A stretch of 64,000 nt of DNA, from NCBI GenBank assembly GCA_964482055.1, contig CAYZVX010000001.1:1-64000 (forward strand). Direction: 5' to 3'. Each line of letters starts with the position of its first letter. Positions within the stretch are counted from its first letter, which is position 1. The position numbers and the translations under genes are program-made. Below the pieces are notes generated by a model, which was not told the DNA's origin, searched no databases, and worked only from the letters and a program-made list of their open reading frames with translations. Source of the stretch: G020354085 sp964482055 (GTDB lineage Bacteria > Pseudomonadota > Gammaproteobacteria > Acidiferrobacterales > Sulfurifustaceae). Positions 33,843 through 42,272 of this stretch are shown piece after piece.

Positions 33843-34610
33843 TCAGGGCTCTTCGCCCGGAAGCACAGTGAGGATCTCGTATCCGGTTTCGGTCACGAGC
33901 ACGGTGTGCTCCCATTGCGCCGAAAGCGAGTGGTCGCGCGTCACCACCGTCCAGTTGTCGGGCAGCAGCTTGATGTCGGGTTTTCCGGCATTGATCATCG
34001 GTTCGATCGTGAAGGTCATGCCGGGCCGCAGCTCGAGCCCCGTCCCTGGCTGGCCGTAGTGCAGGACCTGGGGGTCCTCGTGGAATTCGCGCCCGATGCC
34101 GTGACCGCAATACTCGCGCACCACCGAGAAGCCGTGCGCCTCGGCATGGCGCTGGATGGCGTGCCCGATGTCGCCCAGGCGCGCGCCCGGCCGCACCTGG
34201 CGGATGCCGAGCAGCATGCACTCATGGGTGACCTGGGCGAGACGCCGCGCCTGGATGGACGGCTCGCCCACGAAAAACATTTTGCTGGTGTCGCCATGGT
34301 AGCCATCCTTGATGACGGTCACATCGATGTTGACGATGTCGCCGCGCTTGAGCTTGCGGTCACCGGGAATGCCGTGGCACACCTGGTGATTGACCGAGGT
34401 GCAAATGGAGCGCGGGAAGCCCCGGTAGTTGAGCGGGGCCGGAACCGCCTGCTGCACATTGACGATGTAGTCGTGGCACAGCCGATCGAGCTCCCCGGTC
34501 GTGATGCCCGGCTGAACGTAGGGGCGTATCATGCGCAGGACCTCAGCGGCGAGGCGTCCCGCGACCCGCATCTTTTCGATCTCTTCGGGGGTCTTGATGG
34601 TGACGGGCAT
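33843..34610 (-). CDS. map: Methionine aminopeptidase, type I
   Basis: 255-aa metalloprotease that removes the initiator Met. The start at 34610 (MPVTIKTPEEIEKMRVAGRL) matches homologues. The five metal ligands are visible: the two Asp in IDVTVIKDGYHGDTSKMF, His in CGHGIGREFHE, Glu in FTIEPMI and Glu in QWEHTVLV. It is divergent from rpsB across 241 bases that contain the rpsB promoter, and is followed by glnD. Confidence 0.97.
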   Translation of the reverse strand: MPVTIKTPEEIEKMRVAGRLAAEVLRMIRPYVQPGITTGELDRLCHDYIVNVQQAVPAPLNYRGFPRSICTSVNHQVCHGIPGDRKLKRGDIVNIDVTVIKDGYHGDTSKMFFVGEPSIQARRLAQVTHECMLLGIRQVRPGARLGDIGHAIQRHAEAHGFSVVREYCGHGIGREFHEDPQVLHYGQPGTGLELRPGMTFTIEPMINAGKPDIKLLPDNWTVVTRDHSLSAQWEHTVLVTETGYEILTVLPGEEP

Positions 34611-34704
34611 GGGTGCGGCGTGGACGGGGCGCCTATTGTCCGTGATTGCAGCGGTGGAAAAAAGGCCGAAGGCGTAAGGATATGCGCCGAAGCCCTTGAA
34701 TCGA

Positions 34705-34733
34705 TTGTCGTTGTCGCACCCCTGTGATATAAA
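34705..34733 (+). promoter_or_regulatory. rpsB promoter with long leader
   Basis: -35 TTGTCG (34705-34710), 17-base spacer and -10 TATAAA (34728-34733). Transcription from about 34740 gives a leader of about 112 bases before the rpsB ATG at 34852. In other gammaproteobacteria the rpsB leader binds S2 for autoregulation; a conserved fold was not verified here. Confidence 0.7.
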
Positions 34734-34851
34734 GCGCCCCGAAACTTCAACCCACACGCGGTTCGTCACGTGCGCCCGGGTGCCCCGTTGCCATTGCGTC
34801 GGCGGGGTTGGCGGCACGGGAATCGCGGCGGAAAAACCCGAAGGAGACCAC

Positions 34852-35745
34852 ATGGCACAAGTCAGCATGCGCCAGATGCTGGAGGCCGGCGTGCATTTCG
34901 GCCACCAGTCGCGGTTCTGGCATCCCAAGATGCGCCCCTATATCTTCGGGGAGCGCAACAAGATTCACATCATCAACCTGGAAAAGACGCTGCCGCTGTT
35001 CAACGAGGCGATGGCGTTTCTGCGCAAGCTTTCCGAGAACGGCGGGACCGTACTGTTCGTCGGGACCAAGCGCCAGGCCCAGGAGACGATCGAGCAGGAA
35101 GCCAAGCGTGCCGGCTGCCCGTACGTCAACCACCGCTGGCTGGGTGGCATGCTCACCAACTTCCGGACCATCAAGAAGTCGATCGAGCGGCTGAAGACGC
35201 TGGAGAACATTCTCAACGAGGGCAGCCTCGGCAAGCTGAGCAAGAAGGAAGTGCTCACCCTCGACCGTGAGCGCCAGAAGCTCGAAAAGAGCCTGGGCGG
35301 AATCAAGGACATGGTGGCGCTGCCGGATGCGCTGTTCGTGATCGCCGTCGCGCACGAGTACATTGCGGTGGCGGAGGCCAACCGGCTGGGCATCCCGGTG
35401 GTCGGCGTCGTTGACTCCAACTGCAAGCCGGATGGTGTCGATTACATGATTCCAGGAAACGACGATGCCATCCGGGCCATCCGCCTGTACGCGCAGGCCG
35501 CAGCCGACGCGGTGATCGAAGGCCGGGCGGCTCGCGAAGCGGCGATGCCGGCCACCGAGGAAGAGTTCGTCGAGGTGAAGGAGGAGCCGAAGGTAAAGGT
35601 CACTGCCAAGAAGCGCGCGGTATCGAGCGCGGAGGGGGAGGCGTTGGGCGCAGGCGAAGGCGAGAGTGAGGCGGCGGCCACGCGCGCGGCGCGACCGAAG
35701 GCCAAATCGGCCGCCGGCCGCGCCAAGAAAGGCGGCAGCGAGTAA
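34852..35745 (+). CDS. rpsB: 30S ribosomal protein S2
   Basis: 297-aa ribosomal protein starting MAQVSMRQMLEAGVHFGHQS after a strong AAGGAGACC site. Motifs WHPKMRPYIFGERNKIHIIN, YVNHRWLGGMLTNF and GIPVVGVVDSNCKPDGVDYM are typical. The body ends at about residue 235; the remaining roughly 60 residues form an Ala/Glu/Lys-rich tail (AKSAAGRAKKGG) longer than in E. coli (241 aa) and probably disordered. A terminator separates it from tsf, so expression of tsf depends on read-through or a second promoter. Confidence 0.98.
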   Translation: MAQVSMRQMLEAGVHFGHQSRFWHPKMRPYIFGERNKIHIINLEKTLPLFNEAMAFLRKLSENGGTVLFVGTKRQAQETIEQEAKRAGCPYVNHRWLGGMLTNFRTIKKSIERLKTLENILNEGSLGKLSKKEVLTLDRERQKLEKSLGGIKDMVALPDALFVIAVAHEYIAVAEANRLGIPVVGVVDSNCKPDGVDYMIPGNDDAIRAIRLYAQAAADAVIEGRAAREAAMPATEEEFVEVKEEPKVKVTAKKRAVSSAEGEALGAGEGESEAAATRAARPKAKSAAGRAKKGGSE

Positions 35746-35763
35746 TCACAGGCCATACGGAAA

Positions 35764-35797
35764 ACCAAGGGGGCTTCGCCCCCTTGGTCTTATTTGG
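35764..35797 (+). terminator. rpsB-tsf intergenic terminator/attenuator
   Basis: 10-bp stem ACCAAGGGGG / CCCCCTTGGT with a CTTCG loop, followed by TCTTATTT. It lies 18 bases after the rpsB stop and 30 bases before tsf. A partial terminator between these genes is known in E. coli and lets S2 outnumber EF-Ts. Confidence 0.85.
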
Positions 35798-35826
35798 AAC
35801 CCTAGACGACAAGCCCGGGAGCGGTC

Positions 35827-36711
35827 ATGACAATTACGGCACAAATGGTTAAGGAGCTGCGCGAGCGCACCGGCCTCGGCATGATGGAGTGCAAGGCTGC
35901 GCTCAGCGAAACCAACGGCGACATGGAGGCGGCCGCCGAACTGCTGCGCAAGAAGGCCGGCGCCAAGCTCGAAAAGAAGGCCGGCCGCACCGCCGCCGAC
36001 GGCGCCATCGCCGTGCATGTGTCGGCCGACGGCCGGCTGGCCGCAATGGTCGAGGTCAACTCGGAGACAGACTTCGTGGCGAAGGGCGAGGATTTCCTCG
36101 ATTTCGCCAGCAAGGTCGCGGCGCGGGTCGCGGCGTCGAATCCCGCCGACGTCGAGGTGCTCGGGAGGCTCCCGCTCGTGGACGGCGGCAACACGACCGT
36201 CGCCCAGGCGCTCGAAGCCCTGGTCGCCAAGCTCGGGGAGAAAATGGGCGTGCGGCGGTTCGAGCGTATCGCGAGCCCCGGGCTGATCGGGACCTACGTG
36301 CACGGCCGCAAGATCGGCGTGCTGGTCGAGATCGAAGGCGGCAACCCGGAGCTCGCCCGGGATCTCGCCATGCACATCGCGGCGAGCCGCCCGGAGTACG
36401 TCAGCAAGGACCAAGTGCCGGGCGAGCGCATCGCCAAGGAAAAAGAGATCTTCGCCGCGCAAGCCGCACAGTCCGGCAAACCCGCCAACATCATCGACAA
36501 GATGGTCGAGGGGCGGATCAACAAGTTCCTCAACGAGATCACGCTGCTCGGCCAACCGTTCGTCAAGGACCCGGACACCACGGTTGAGAAGCTGCTCAAA
36601 TCGAAGAACGCCAAGGTGCTGCGTTTCATCCGTTACGAGGTGGGCGAGGGCATCGAGAAGAAGGCAAGCGACTTCGCCGCCGAAGTCATGGCGACCGTCA
36701 AAGGGGGCTGA
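35827..36711 (+). CDS. tsf: Translation elongation factor Ts
   Basis: 294-aa guanine-nucleotide exchange factor for EF-Tu. The N-terminal UBA-like domain MVKELRERTGLGMMECKAAL, the TDFVA contact motif (VEVNSETDFVAKGEDF) and the duplicated core with GVLVEIEGGNPELARDLAMH are present. A GGGAG ribosome-binding site precedes the ATG. pyrH begins 3 bases downstream of the stop. Confidence 0.98.
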   Translation: MTITAQMVKELRERTGLGMMECKAALSETNGDMEAAAELLRKKAGAKLEKKAGRTAADGAIAVHVSADGRLAAMVEVNSETDFVAKGEDFLDFASKVAARVAASNPADVEVLGRLPLVDGGNTTVAQALEALVAKLGEKMGVRRFERIASPGLIGTYVHGRKIGVLVEIEGGNPELARDLAMHIAASRPEYVSKDQVPGERIAKEKEIFAAQAAQSGKPANIIDKMVEGRINKFLNEITLLGQPFVKDPDTTVEKLLKSKNAKVLRFIRYEVGEGIEKKASDFAAEVMATVKGG

Positions 36712-36714
36712 CCC

Positions 36715-37449
36715 TTGACCGCCGCACCCAAAGGGCTTGCCTATCGCCGGGTGCTGCTCAAGCTCTCGGGCGAAGCGCTCATGGGCGCGGATGCCTACGG
36801 CATCAACCGTGAGGTCATCACGCGCATCGCCGTGGAGTTGAAGACCGTTGCCGCCACCGGCGTACAGTGCGCCGTGGTCATCGGCGGCGGCAACATCTTC
36901 CGCGGCGTGGCGCCCGGTGCGCAGGGCATGGATCGGTCGACCGCCGACTACATGGGCATGCTCGCGACGGTGATCAACGCCCTGGCCCTGCAGGATGCCC
37001 TGGAAAAGCAGGGTGTCGCGACGCGCGTGCAATCGGCATTGCGTATCGACCAGGTCGTGGAGCCCTACGTGCGGCGCCGGGCGCTGCGCCATCTCGAGCG
37101 CGGACGCGTGCTGATCTTCGCGGCCGGCACCGGCAATCCGTTCTTCAGCACCGACACCGCCGCGGCGCTGCGCGCCATGGAGATCGGCGCGGAGGTCGTG
37201 CTCAAGGCCACCAAGGTCGACGGGGTATACGACCGCGATCCCAAGAAGTTTCCCGACGCGCGACGCTATGACACCGTCACCTATGCCGAGGTGCTGGAGA
37301 AGCGCCTGGGCGTGATGGACATGGCCTCCATCGCTTTGTGCCGCGACCAGAACATGCCGGTGCGCGTTTTCTCCATCAACAAGCCCGGGAGTCTGATGCG
37401 CATTCTCGCGGGCGAAGCCGAAGGAACCCTCGTCAAGGCAGGAGACTGA
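36715..37449 (+). CDS. pyrH: Uridylate kinase
   Basis: Phosphorylates UMP to UDP; 244-aa amino-acid-kinase fold. The frame opens with TTG at 36715, just after the tsf stop. Motifs: RRVLLKLSGEALMG (phosphate binding), VIGGGNIFRG, ADYMGMLATVINALALQDAL and GTGNPFFSTDTAAALRA, then KATKVDGVYDRDP. These identify the hexameric bacterial UMP kinase. frr follows after 2 bases. Confidence 0.98.
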   Translation: MTAAPKGLAYRRVLLKLSGEALMGADAYGINREVITRIAVELKTVAATGVQCAVVIGGGNIFRGVAPGAQGMDRSTADYMGMLATVINALALQDALEKQGVATRVQSALRIDQVVEPYVRRRALRHLERGRVLIFAAGTGNPFFSTDTAAALRAMEIGAEVVLKATKVDGVYDRDPKKFPDARRYDTVTYAEVLEKRLGVMDMASIALCRDQNMPVRVFSINKPGSLMRILAGEAEGTLVKAGD

Positions 37450-37451
37450 CC

Positions 37452-38018
37452 ATGGCGCAAAGCGTCGATCAAATAAAGAAAGATGCCGAAGAGCGCATGT
37501 CCAAATCGCTCGAGGCGTTAAAGAGCGATCTTGCCAAGGTGCGCACCGGGCGCGCCCACCCCGGCCTGCTGGAGAATATCCGCGTCGAGTACTACGGCAA
37601 CAAGACACCGCTCAACCAGCTGGCCAACGTGGCCGCCACCGACGCCCGTACGCTCACGGTGACACCGTATGACAAGAGCATGGGGCAGGTGATCGAGAAG
37701 GCCATTCGCGAGTCCGACCTCGGGTTGAACCCGGTGGCGGCCGGCGGCGTGGTGCGCGTGCCGTTGCCGGCGCTTACCGAAGAGCGGCGCAAGGAGCTCG
37801 GCAAGCATGTGCGCGCGGAGGGCGAGAACGCCAAAGTGGCAATCCGCAACGTGCGGCGCGATGCCAACCAGCACCTGAAGGAGCTCCTGAAGAAGAAGCT
37901 GATCACGGAAGACGAGGACAAGCGTGCGGAGGACACGGTGCAAAAGGCCACCGATCGGTTCATCGCCGAGATCGACAAGATCGTCGCCGCCAAAGAAAAG
38001 GAGATCATGCAGATCTAG
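37452..38018 (+). CDS. frr: Ribosome recycling factor
   Basis: 188-aa factor that, with EF-G, splits post-termination ribosomes. It contains RMSKSLEALKSDLAKVRTGR, LRTL-type helix arms and the domain II segment VEYYGNKTPLNQLANVAATD, then LTEERRKELGKHVRAEGE. ATG at 37452 chosen; the upstream part of the same frame overlaps pyrH. Length is close to the usual 185 aa. Confidence 0.98.
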   Translation: MAQSVDQIKKDAEERMSKSLEALKSDLAKVRTGRAHPGLLENIRVEYYGNKTPLNQLANVAATDARTLTVTPYDKSMGQVIEKAIRESDLGLNPVAAGGVVRVPLPALTEERRKELGKHVRAEGENAKVAIRNVRRDANQHLKELLKKKLITEDEDKRAEDTVQKATDRFIAEIDKIVAAKEKEIMQI

Positions 38019-38044
38019 CGGCGGCGCTGCGATTTGCCCGATTC

Positions 38045-38821
38045 ATGAGCTCACCGCGACGCAGCAACCCGACGCGCGTGCCACTGGACGTTCCGCCGCT
38101 GCCGCGGCACGTGGCCGTGATCATGGATGGCAATGGCCGCTGGGCCAAGGCGCGCGGGCTGCCGCGCGTGGCCGGTCATCGCAAAGGTGTGGAGCGCGTG
38201 CGGGACCTCGTCGCCGTGTGCGGCGAGAAGGGCATCAGCCATCTCAGCCTGTTTGCCTTCTCGAGCGAGAACTGGCGCCGACCGGAGCAGGAAGTGCGAC
38301 TGCTCATGGAGCTGTTCATGACCGCGCTCGAGCGCGAGGTCAAGAAACTGCACCGCAACGACATACACTTTCGAGTGATTGGGGCGATCGAGGCGCTCGG
38401 TGCGCCGCTCGCCGCGGCCATCCGCGAGGCCGAGGCGCTCACCGCCAACAACTCGCGCCTGCATCTCACCATCGCGGCTAACTATGGCGGGCGCTGGGAC
38501 ATCACGCAGGCGGCGCGCGAGCTCGCCCGGCGCTCCAAGGCCGGCGAGATCAATCCCGATGACATCACGCCAGAGAGCCTGGAGCCGTTTCTCAGCCTGC
38601 ACGGCGTGCCCGAGCCCGATCTCTTCATCCGCACCGGCGGCGAGCAACGGATCAGCAATTTCCTGCTCTGGCAGCTGGCCTACACCGAGCTTTATTTCAC
38701 GCCGACGCTGTGGCCCGACTTCGATCGCCAGCAGTTCGAGCTGGCACTGGCATCGTACGCGGGTCGGCAGCGGCGCTTTGGGCACACGGGCGAGCAGATC
38801 GAAGCGGCGCGCCATGCTTAG
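38045..38821 (+). CDS. uppS: Undecaprenyl diphosphate synthase
   Basis: 258-aa cis-prenyltransferase making C55-PP, the lipid carrier of cell-wall and O-antigen sugars. Motifs: HVAVIMDGNGRWAKARGLPR (catalytic Asp), GHRKGVERVRD, LSLFAFSSENWRRP, and EPDLFIRTGGEQRISNFLLW near the C-terminus. It overlaps the cdsA start by 8 bases. Located in the usual frr-uppS-cdsA-dxr order. Confidence 0.98.
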   Translation: MSSPRRSNPTRVPLDVPPLPRHVAVIMDGNGRWAKARGLPRVAGHRKGVERVRDLVAVCGEKGISHLSLFAFSSENWRRPEQEVRLLMELFMTALEREVKKLHRNDIHFRVIGAIEALGAPLAAAIREAEALTANNSRLHLTIAANYGGRWDITQAARELARRSKAGEINPDDITPESLEPFLSLHGVPEPDLFIRTGGEQRISNFLLWQLAYTELYFTPTLWPDFDRQQFELALASYAGRQRRFGHTGEQIEAARHA

Positions 38822-39659
38822 GCAGCGGGTCGCCACGGCCGTCGTCCTGCTCGTGCCATTGCTCGCGGCGCTGTTCTACCTGCCGCCGCTGGGCCTCGCC
38901 GCGCTGTTCGGGATCGTGGTGGCGCTGGCGGCCTGGGAGTGGGCGGCGCTGTGCGGGTTCCCGTCCATGGCGCAGCGCACCGCTCTCGCGGTGTTTCTGC
39001 TCGCGCTTGGGGCGATCGGCACGGCCATCCTGCACCTGCGCCCGACGCTCATCTGGCCGGTGGCACTGGCCGCGGTGGCCTGGTGGGTGTGGGTGCTGGT
39101 CGAGCTCATCCGGCATGACACGCGCCCGGCGGGCCTGTTCGCCACGCCGGCCAGCAAGATTGTCGGCGCGGTCATGATCCTGGTGCCGCCGTGGTTTGCT
39201 GCGTACTACCTGCATGCCCACGACCCGCAGCGCCCGGCGCTGCTGTTGTTCGTGCTTGTGCTGGTCGGCGTGGCGGATTCGTTTGCCTACCTCGCCGGAT
39301 ATCTGTTCGGCCGCACCAAGCTGGCGCCGCAGCTGAGTCCCGGCAAAACCGTTGAGGGGCTGCTCGGCGGGCTGGCCTCGGTCGCCGCCCTCGCGGCGCT
39401 CTGGGGCCTGTGGCTCGCGGACATGAGGGGCTGGCGCCTCACTGCCTGGCTGGCGCTGGCCATCACCACGATGTTGTTTTCCGTCGTCGGCGACCTGGCC
39501 GAGAGCCGCCTGAAGCGCCTCGCCGGTGTCAAGGACAGCGGCCGCCTCCTGCCCGGGCACGGTGGCGTGCTTGATCGCATCGACGCGTTCACGGCTGCCG
39601 CGCCGCTCTTTCTGCTAGGCTGGATCGTGTTGTTCCAGGCACCAGCCCAACGGCCATGA
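38814..39659 (+). CDS. cdsA: Phosphatidate cytidylyltransferase
   Basis: Makes CDP-diacylglycerol from phosphatidate and CTP in the inner membrane; 281 aa, about eight hydrophobic segments. The family signature near the C-terminus, RLAGVKDSGRLLPGHGGVLD, is complete, with AYLAGYLFGRTKLAPQLSPG preceding. The ATG at 38814 lies inside uppS and begins a hydrophobic N-terminus, so the overlap is real. Its stop overlaps the dxr start as ATGA. Confidence 0.97.
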   Translation: MLRQRVATAVVLLVPLLAALFYLPPLGLAALFGIVVALAAWEWAALCGFPSMAQRTALAVFLLALGAIGTAILHLRPTLIWPVALAAVAWWVWVLVELIRHDTRPAGLFATPASKIVGAVMILVPPWFAAYYLHAHDPQRPALLLFVLVLVGVADSFAYLAGYLFGRTKLAPQLSPGKTVEGLLGGLASVAALAALWGLWLADMRGWRLTAWLALAITTMLFSVVGDLAESRLKRLAGVKDSGRLLPGHGGVLDRIDAFTAAAPLFLLGWIVLFQAPAQRP

Positions 39660-40906
39660 CGCCCGCCCAGCGCCCGAATGCCCCGCATGGCGAGCCGGTC
39701 GGCGTGACACTGCTCGGCTCGACCGGGTCGATCGGCGTCAGCACGCTCGATGTGTTGGCGCGCCACCCGCAGCGATATCGTGTCGTGGCGCTCACGGCCA
39801 ACAACCAGGTCGAGCGCCTGTTCGAGCAGTGCCGCAAGTTTCTTCCGGCACACGCCGTCATGCTGGATGCCGACGCGGCCGGCCGTCTCGCGGACCGAGT
39901 GCGGGCGGCGAACCTGCCGGTGCAGGTGAGCGCCGGAGCGCAGGCGCTCGCCGCGGTCGCTGCCCTGCCGCAGGCGCGAATCGTGGTGGCGGCGATTGTC
40001 GGTGCCGCCGGTCTGCAACCGGCGTTGGCGGCCGTGCAGGCCGGCAAGCGCGTGCTGATCGCGAACAAGGAACCGCTCGTGATGTCCGGCGGCATCTTCA
40101 TCGAGCAGGCGCGCAAGAGCGGCGCGGAGCTCTTGCCGGTCGACAGTGAGCACAATGCGATCTTCCAGTGCATGCCGCCGCACTTTCGGGCCGGGCAGGC
40201 GCCGGCCGAGGTGCGGCGCATTCTGCTGACCTGCTCGGGCGGGCCGTTTCGCAACTGGCCGGCGGAACGGCTGGCCGCCGCGACACCCGAGCAGGCGGTG
40301 GCGCATCCAAACTGGGTCATGGGCCGCAAGATCTCGGTCGACTCGGCCACACTCATGAACAAGGGGCTCGAGCTGATCGAGGCCTGCTGGTTGTTCGGGG
40401 TGGGACCGGAGCGGGTGGAGATCGTCGTGCACCCCCAGAGCGTAATCCACTCGCTGGTCGAGTATAACGACGGCTCGGTGCTGGCGCAGCTCGGCAACCC
40501 GGACATGCGCACCCCGATCGCGCACGCGCTGGCGTGGCCGGAACGTATCGATTCCGGTGTGCGTAGTCTCGACCTCGTTGAGATCGCGCATCTTGATTTC
40601 GCGGCACCCGACACGGTGCGATTTCCTTGCCTGCAGCTCGCCTACGACGCGGCGCGCCGGGGCGGGACCGCGCCGGCAATCTTGAACGCCGCGAACGAGG
40701 TGGCTGTCCAAGCTTTTCTCGACCATGAAATCGCGTTTGGTGACATCGCGCGGGTGATCGAGGCCACGTTGTCGCGGGTCGCCGTCCGCCCGGCGGAGGC
40801 GCTCGACACGATTCTCGCCGATGACGCGCAGGCGCGCGCGCAAGCCGTCGAGCTGGTGCACGGGCTCGGCCGGGGCGCACCAATGACAACGCCGAGGGCA
40901 ACATGA
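39656..40906 (+). CDS. dxr: 1-deoxy-D-xylulose 5-phosphate reductoisomerase
   Basis: First committed enzyme of the MEP isoprenoid pathway; 416 aa. NADPH-binding VTLLGSTGSIGVSTLDVL near the N-terminus after about 15 extra residues; substrate and metal motifs LLPVDSEHNAIFQ, SGGPFRN and MGRKISVDSATLMNKGLELI; flexible loop HPQSVIHSLVEY. NKEPLV replaces the more common NKESLV, a tolerated variant. It overlaps cdsA and rseP by ATGA-type junctions. The later MEP genes ispD/ispF, often near ftsB, are not in the window. Confidence 0.97.
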   Translation: MTPAQRPNAPHGEPVGVTLLGSTGSIGVSTLDVLARHPQRYRVVALTANNQVERLFEQCRKFLPAHAVMLDADAAGRLADRVRAANLPVQVSAGAQALAAVAALPQARIVVAAIVGAAGLQPALAAVQAGKRVLIANKEPLVMSGGIFIEQARKSGAELLPVDSEHNAIFQCMPPHFRAGQAPAEVRRILLTCSGGPFRNWPAERLAAATPEQAVAHPNWVMGRKISVDSATLMNKGLELIEACWLFGVGPERVEIVVHPQSVIHSLVEYNDGSVLAQLGNPDMRTPIAHALAWPERIDSGVRSLDLVEIAHLDFAAPDTVRFPCLQLAYDAARRGGTAPAILNAANEVAVQAFLDHEIAFGDIARVIEATLSRVAVRPAEALDTILADDAQARAQAVELVHGLGRGAPMTTPRAT

Positions 40907-42264
40907 GCGATATCCTGTTGTATGTGGCCGCTTTCGTCGTGGCGCTCGGCATTCTCATCACGGTGCACGAGCTCGGGCACTTCTGGGTGGCGCGTCGCCT
41001 TGGCGTGAAGGTCTTGCGCTTTTCGATCGGCTTCGGCAAGCCGTTGTGGTCGCGCCGGGTCGGACGCGACCAGATGGAGCTCGTGGTGGCGACCTTGCCC
41101 CTTGGCGGTTACGTCAAGATGCTCGATGAGCACGAGGGCGAGGTGCCGGCGCCGGAGTTGGCGCGCGCCTTCAATCGTCAGCCGGTGTGGAAGCGCATGG
41201 CGATCGTGGCGGCCGGGCCGGCGTTCAACTTGCTGTTCGCCATTCTGGCGTACTGGGTCGTGTTCAGCGCCGGTATCGACGGCATCAAGCCGGTGGTGGG
41301 TCGCGTGCTGGACGGTTCGCGCGCCGAGCAAGCGGGCTTCCGCGCCGGCGACACGCTCGTGAGCATCGACGGCAAGCCGGTGCAGAGCTGGGACCAGCGC
41401 CGCCTCTACTTGTTCCAACGGGCGCTCGACCGGGCGCCGGTCACCGTGGAGGTACGCGATGCGAACGGGGAGCGACAGAGCCGGCGCCTTGATTTTTCCG
41501 ACCTTCCGCCGTCCGAGGTAAGCGCCGCGCTGCTCGAGCGCAGCGTGGGTCTGTTGCCGCAACTGCCCGCGCCGCTGCCAGTGATCGGTGCGCTCGATCC
41601 GGGTCCGGCCGAGCGTGCGGGTTTGCGCGCCGGCGACCGGATCCTCGAGGCGGGCGGTCAGCGCATCGAATCCTGGGAGACGCTCGCCGCGGCCATACGC
41701 GACAGCCCCGGGCAGCCCATGACCCTGCTCATCGAGCGTGACGGTGCGCGTTTCAGCGTTGAGGTTACCCCGGAGGCCGTGGAGCAGGACGGGCGCACGA
41801 TCGGTCGCATCCATATTCGGCCACAGCTGCAGAGCCTGCCCGATGAGTTGCGCGTGCGTGTGCGCTACCGCGCTGTTGAGGCGTTCGGCGAGGCCCTCGA
41901 TAGCACCTGGTCCATGTCATGGCTGACCCTGCGCATGTTGTACAAGATGTTGCTGCTCGAGGTGTCGACACGCAACATCAGTGGGCCGATCACGATCGCC
42001 CAGTACGCCGGCCAATCGGCGCGCGTCGGTGTCGACCAGTTCGTGGCGTTCCTGGCGGTCATCAGCATCAGCCTTGCCGTCCTGAACCTGCTGCCAATTC
42101 CGGTGCTCGACGGCGGCCATCTTCTCTACTACATCGTCGAGGCGCTGCGCGGGCGCCCGCTGCCCGAACGCGTCCTCGTGTGGGGCCAGCAGGTGGGCAT
42201 TGCGCTGCTGGCGCTGCTCATGGTGCTCGCCTTCTATAACGACCTGACCCGACTGTTCCAGTAG
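40903..42264 (+). CDS. rseP: Site-2 intramembrane protease RseP
   Basis: 453-aa zinc metalloprotease that cleaves anti-sigma factor RseA and signal-peptide remnants within the inner membrane. Catalytic HELGH at residues 22-26 in the first helix, tandem PDZ domains (about 115-200 and 205-290; VVGRVLDGSRAEQAGFRAGD, LDPGPAERAGLRAGDRILEA), and the third zinc ligand in NLLPIPVLDGGHLLYY. It overlaps the dxr stop by ATGA and precedes bamA, as usual. Confidence 0.97.
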   Translation: MSDILLYVAAFVVALGILITVHELGHFWVARRLGVKVLRFSIGFGKPLWSRRVGRDQMELVVATLPLGGYVKMLDEHEGEVPAPELARAFNRQPVWKRMAIVAAGPAFNLLFAILAYWVVFSAGIDGIKPVVGRVLDGSRAEQAGFRAGDTLVSIDGKPVQSWDQRRLYLFQRALDRAPVTVEVRDANGERQSRRLDFSDLPPSEVSAALLERSVGLLPQLPAPLPVIGALDPGPAERAGLRAGDRILEAGGQRIESWETLAAAIRDSPGQPMTLLIERDGARFSVEVTPEAVEQDGRTIGRIHIRPQLQSLPDELRVRVRYRAVEAFGEALDSTWSMSWLTLRMLYKMLLLEVSTRNISGPITIAQYAGQSARVGVDQFVAFLAVISISLAVLNLLPIPVLDGGHLLYYIVEALRGRPLPERVLVWGQQVGIALLALLMVLAFYNDLTRLFQ

Positions 42265-42272
42265 ATACGCGC

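Noticed and set aside
36294..36629. Minus-strand frames within tsf and pyrH as small genes
   Set aside because: They lie wholly inside well-supported genes, have no ribosome-binding sites and show the amino-acid bias expected from antisense GC-rich codons.
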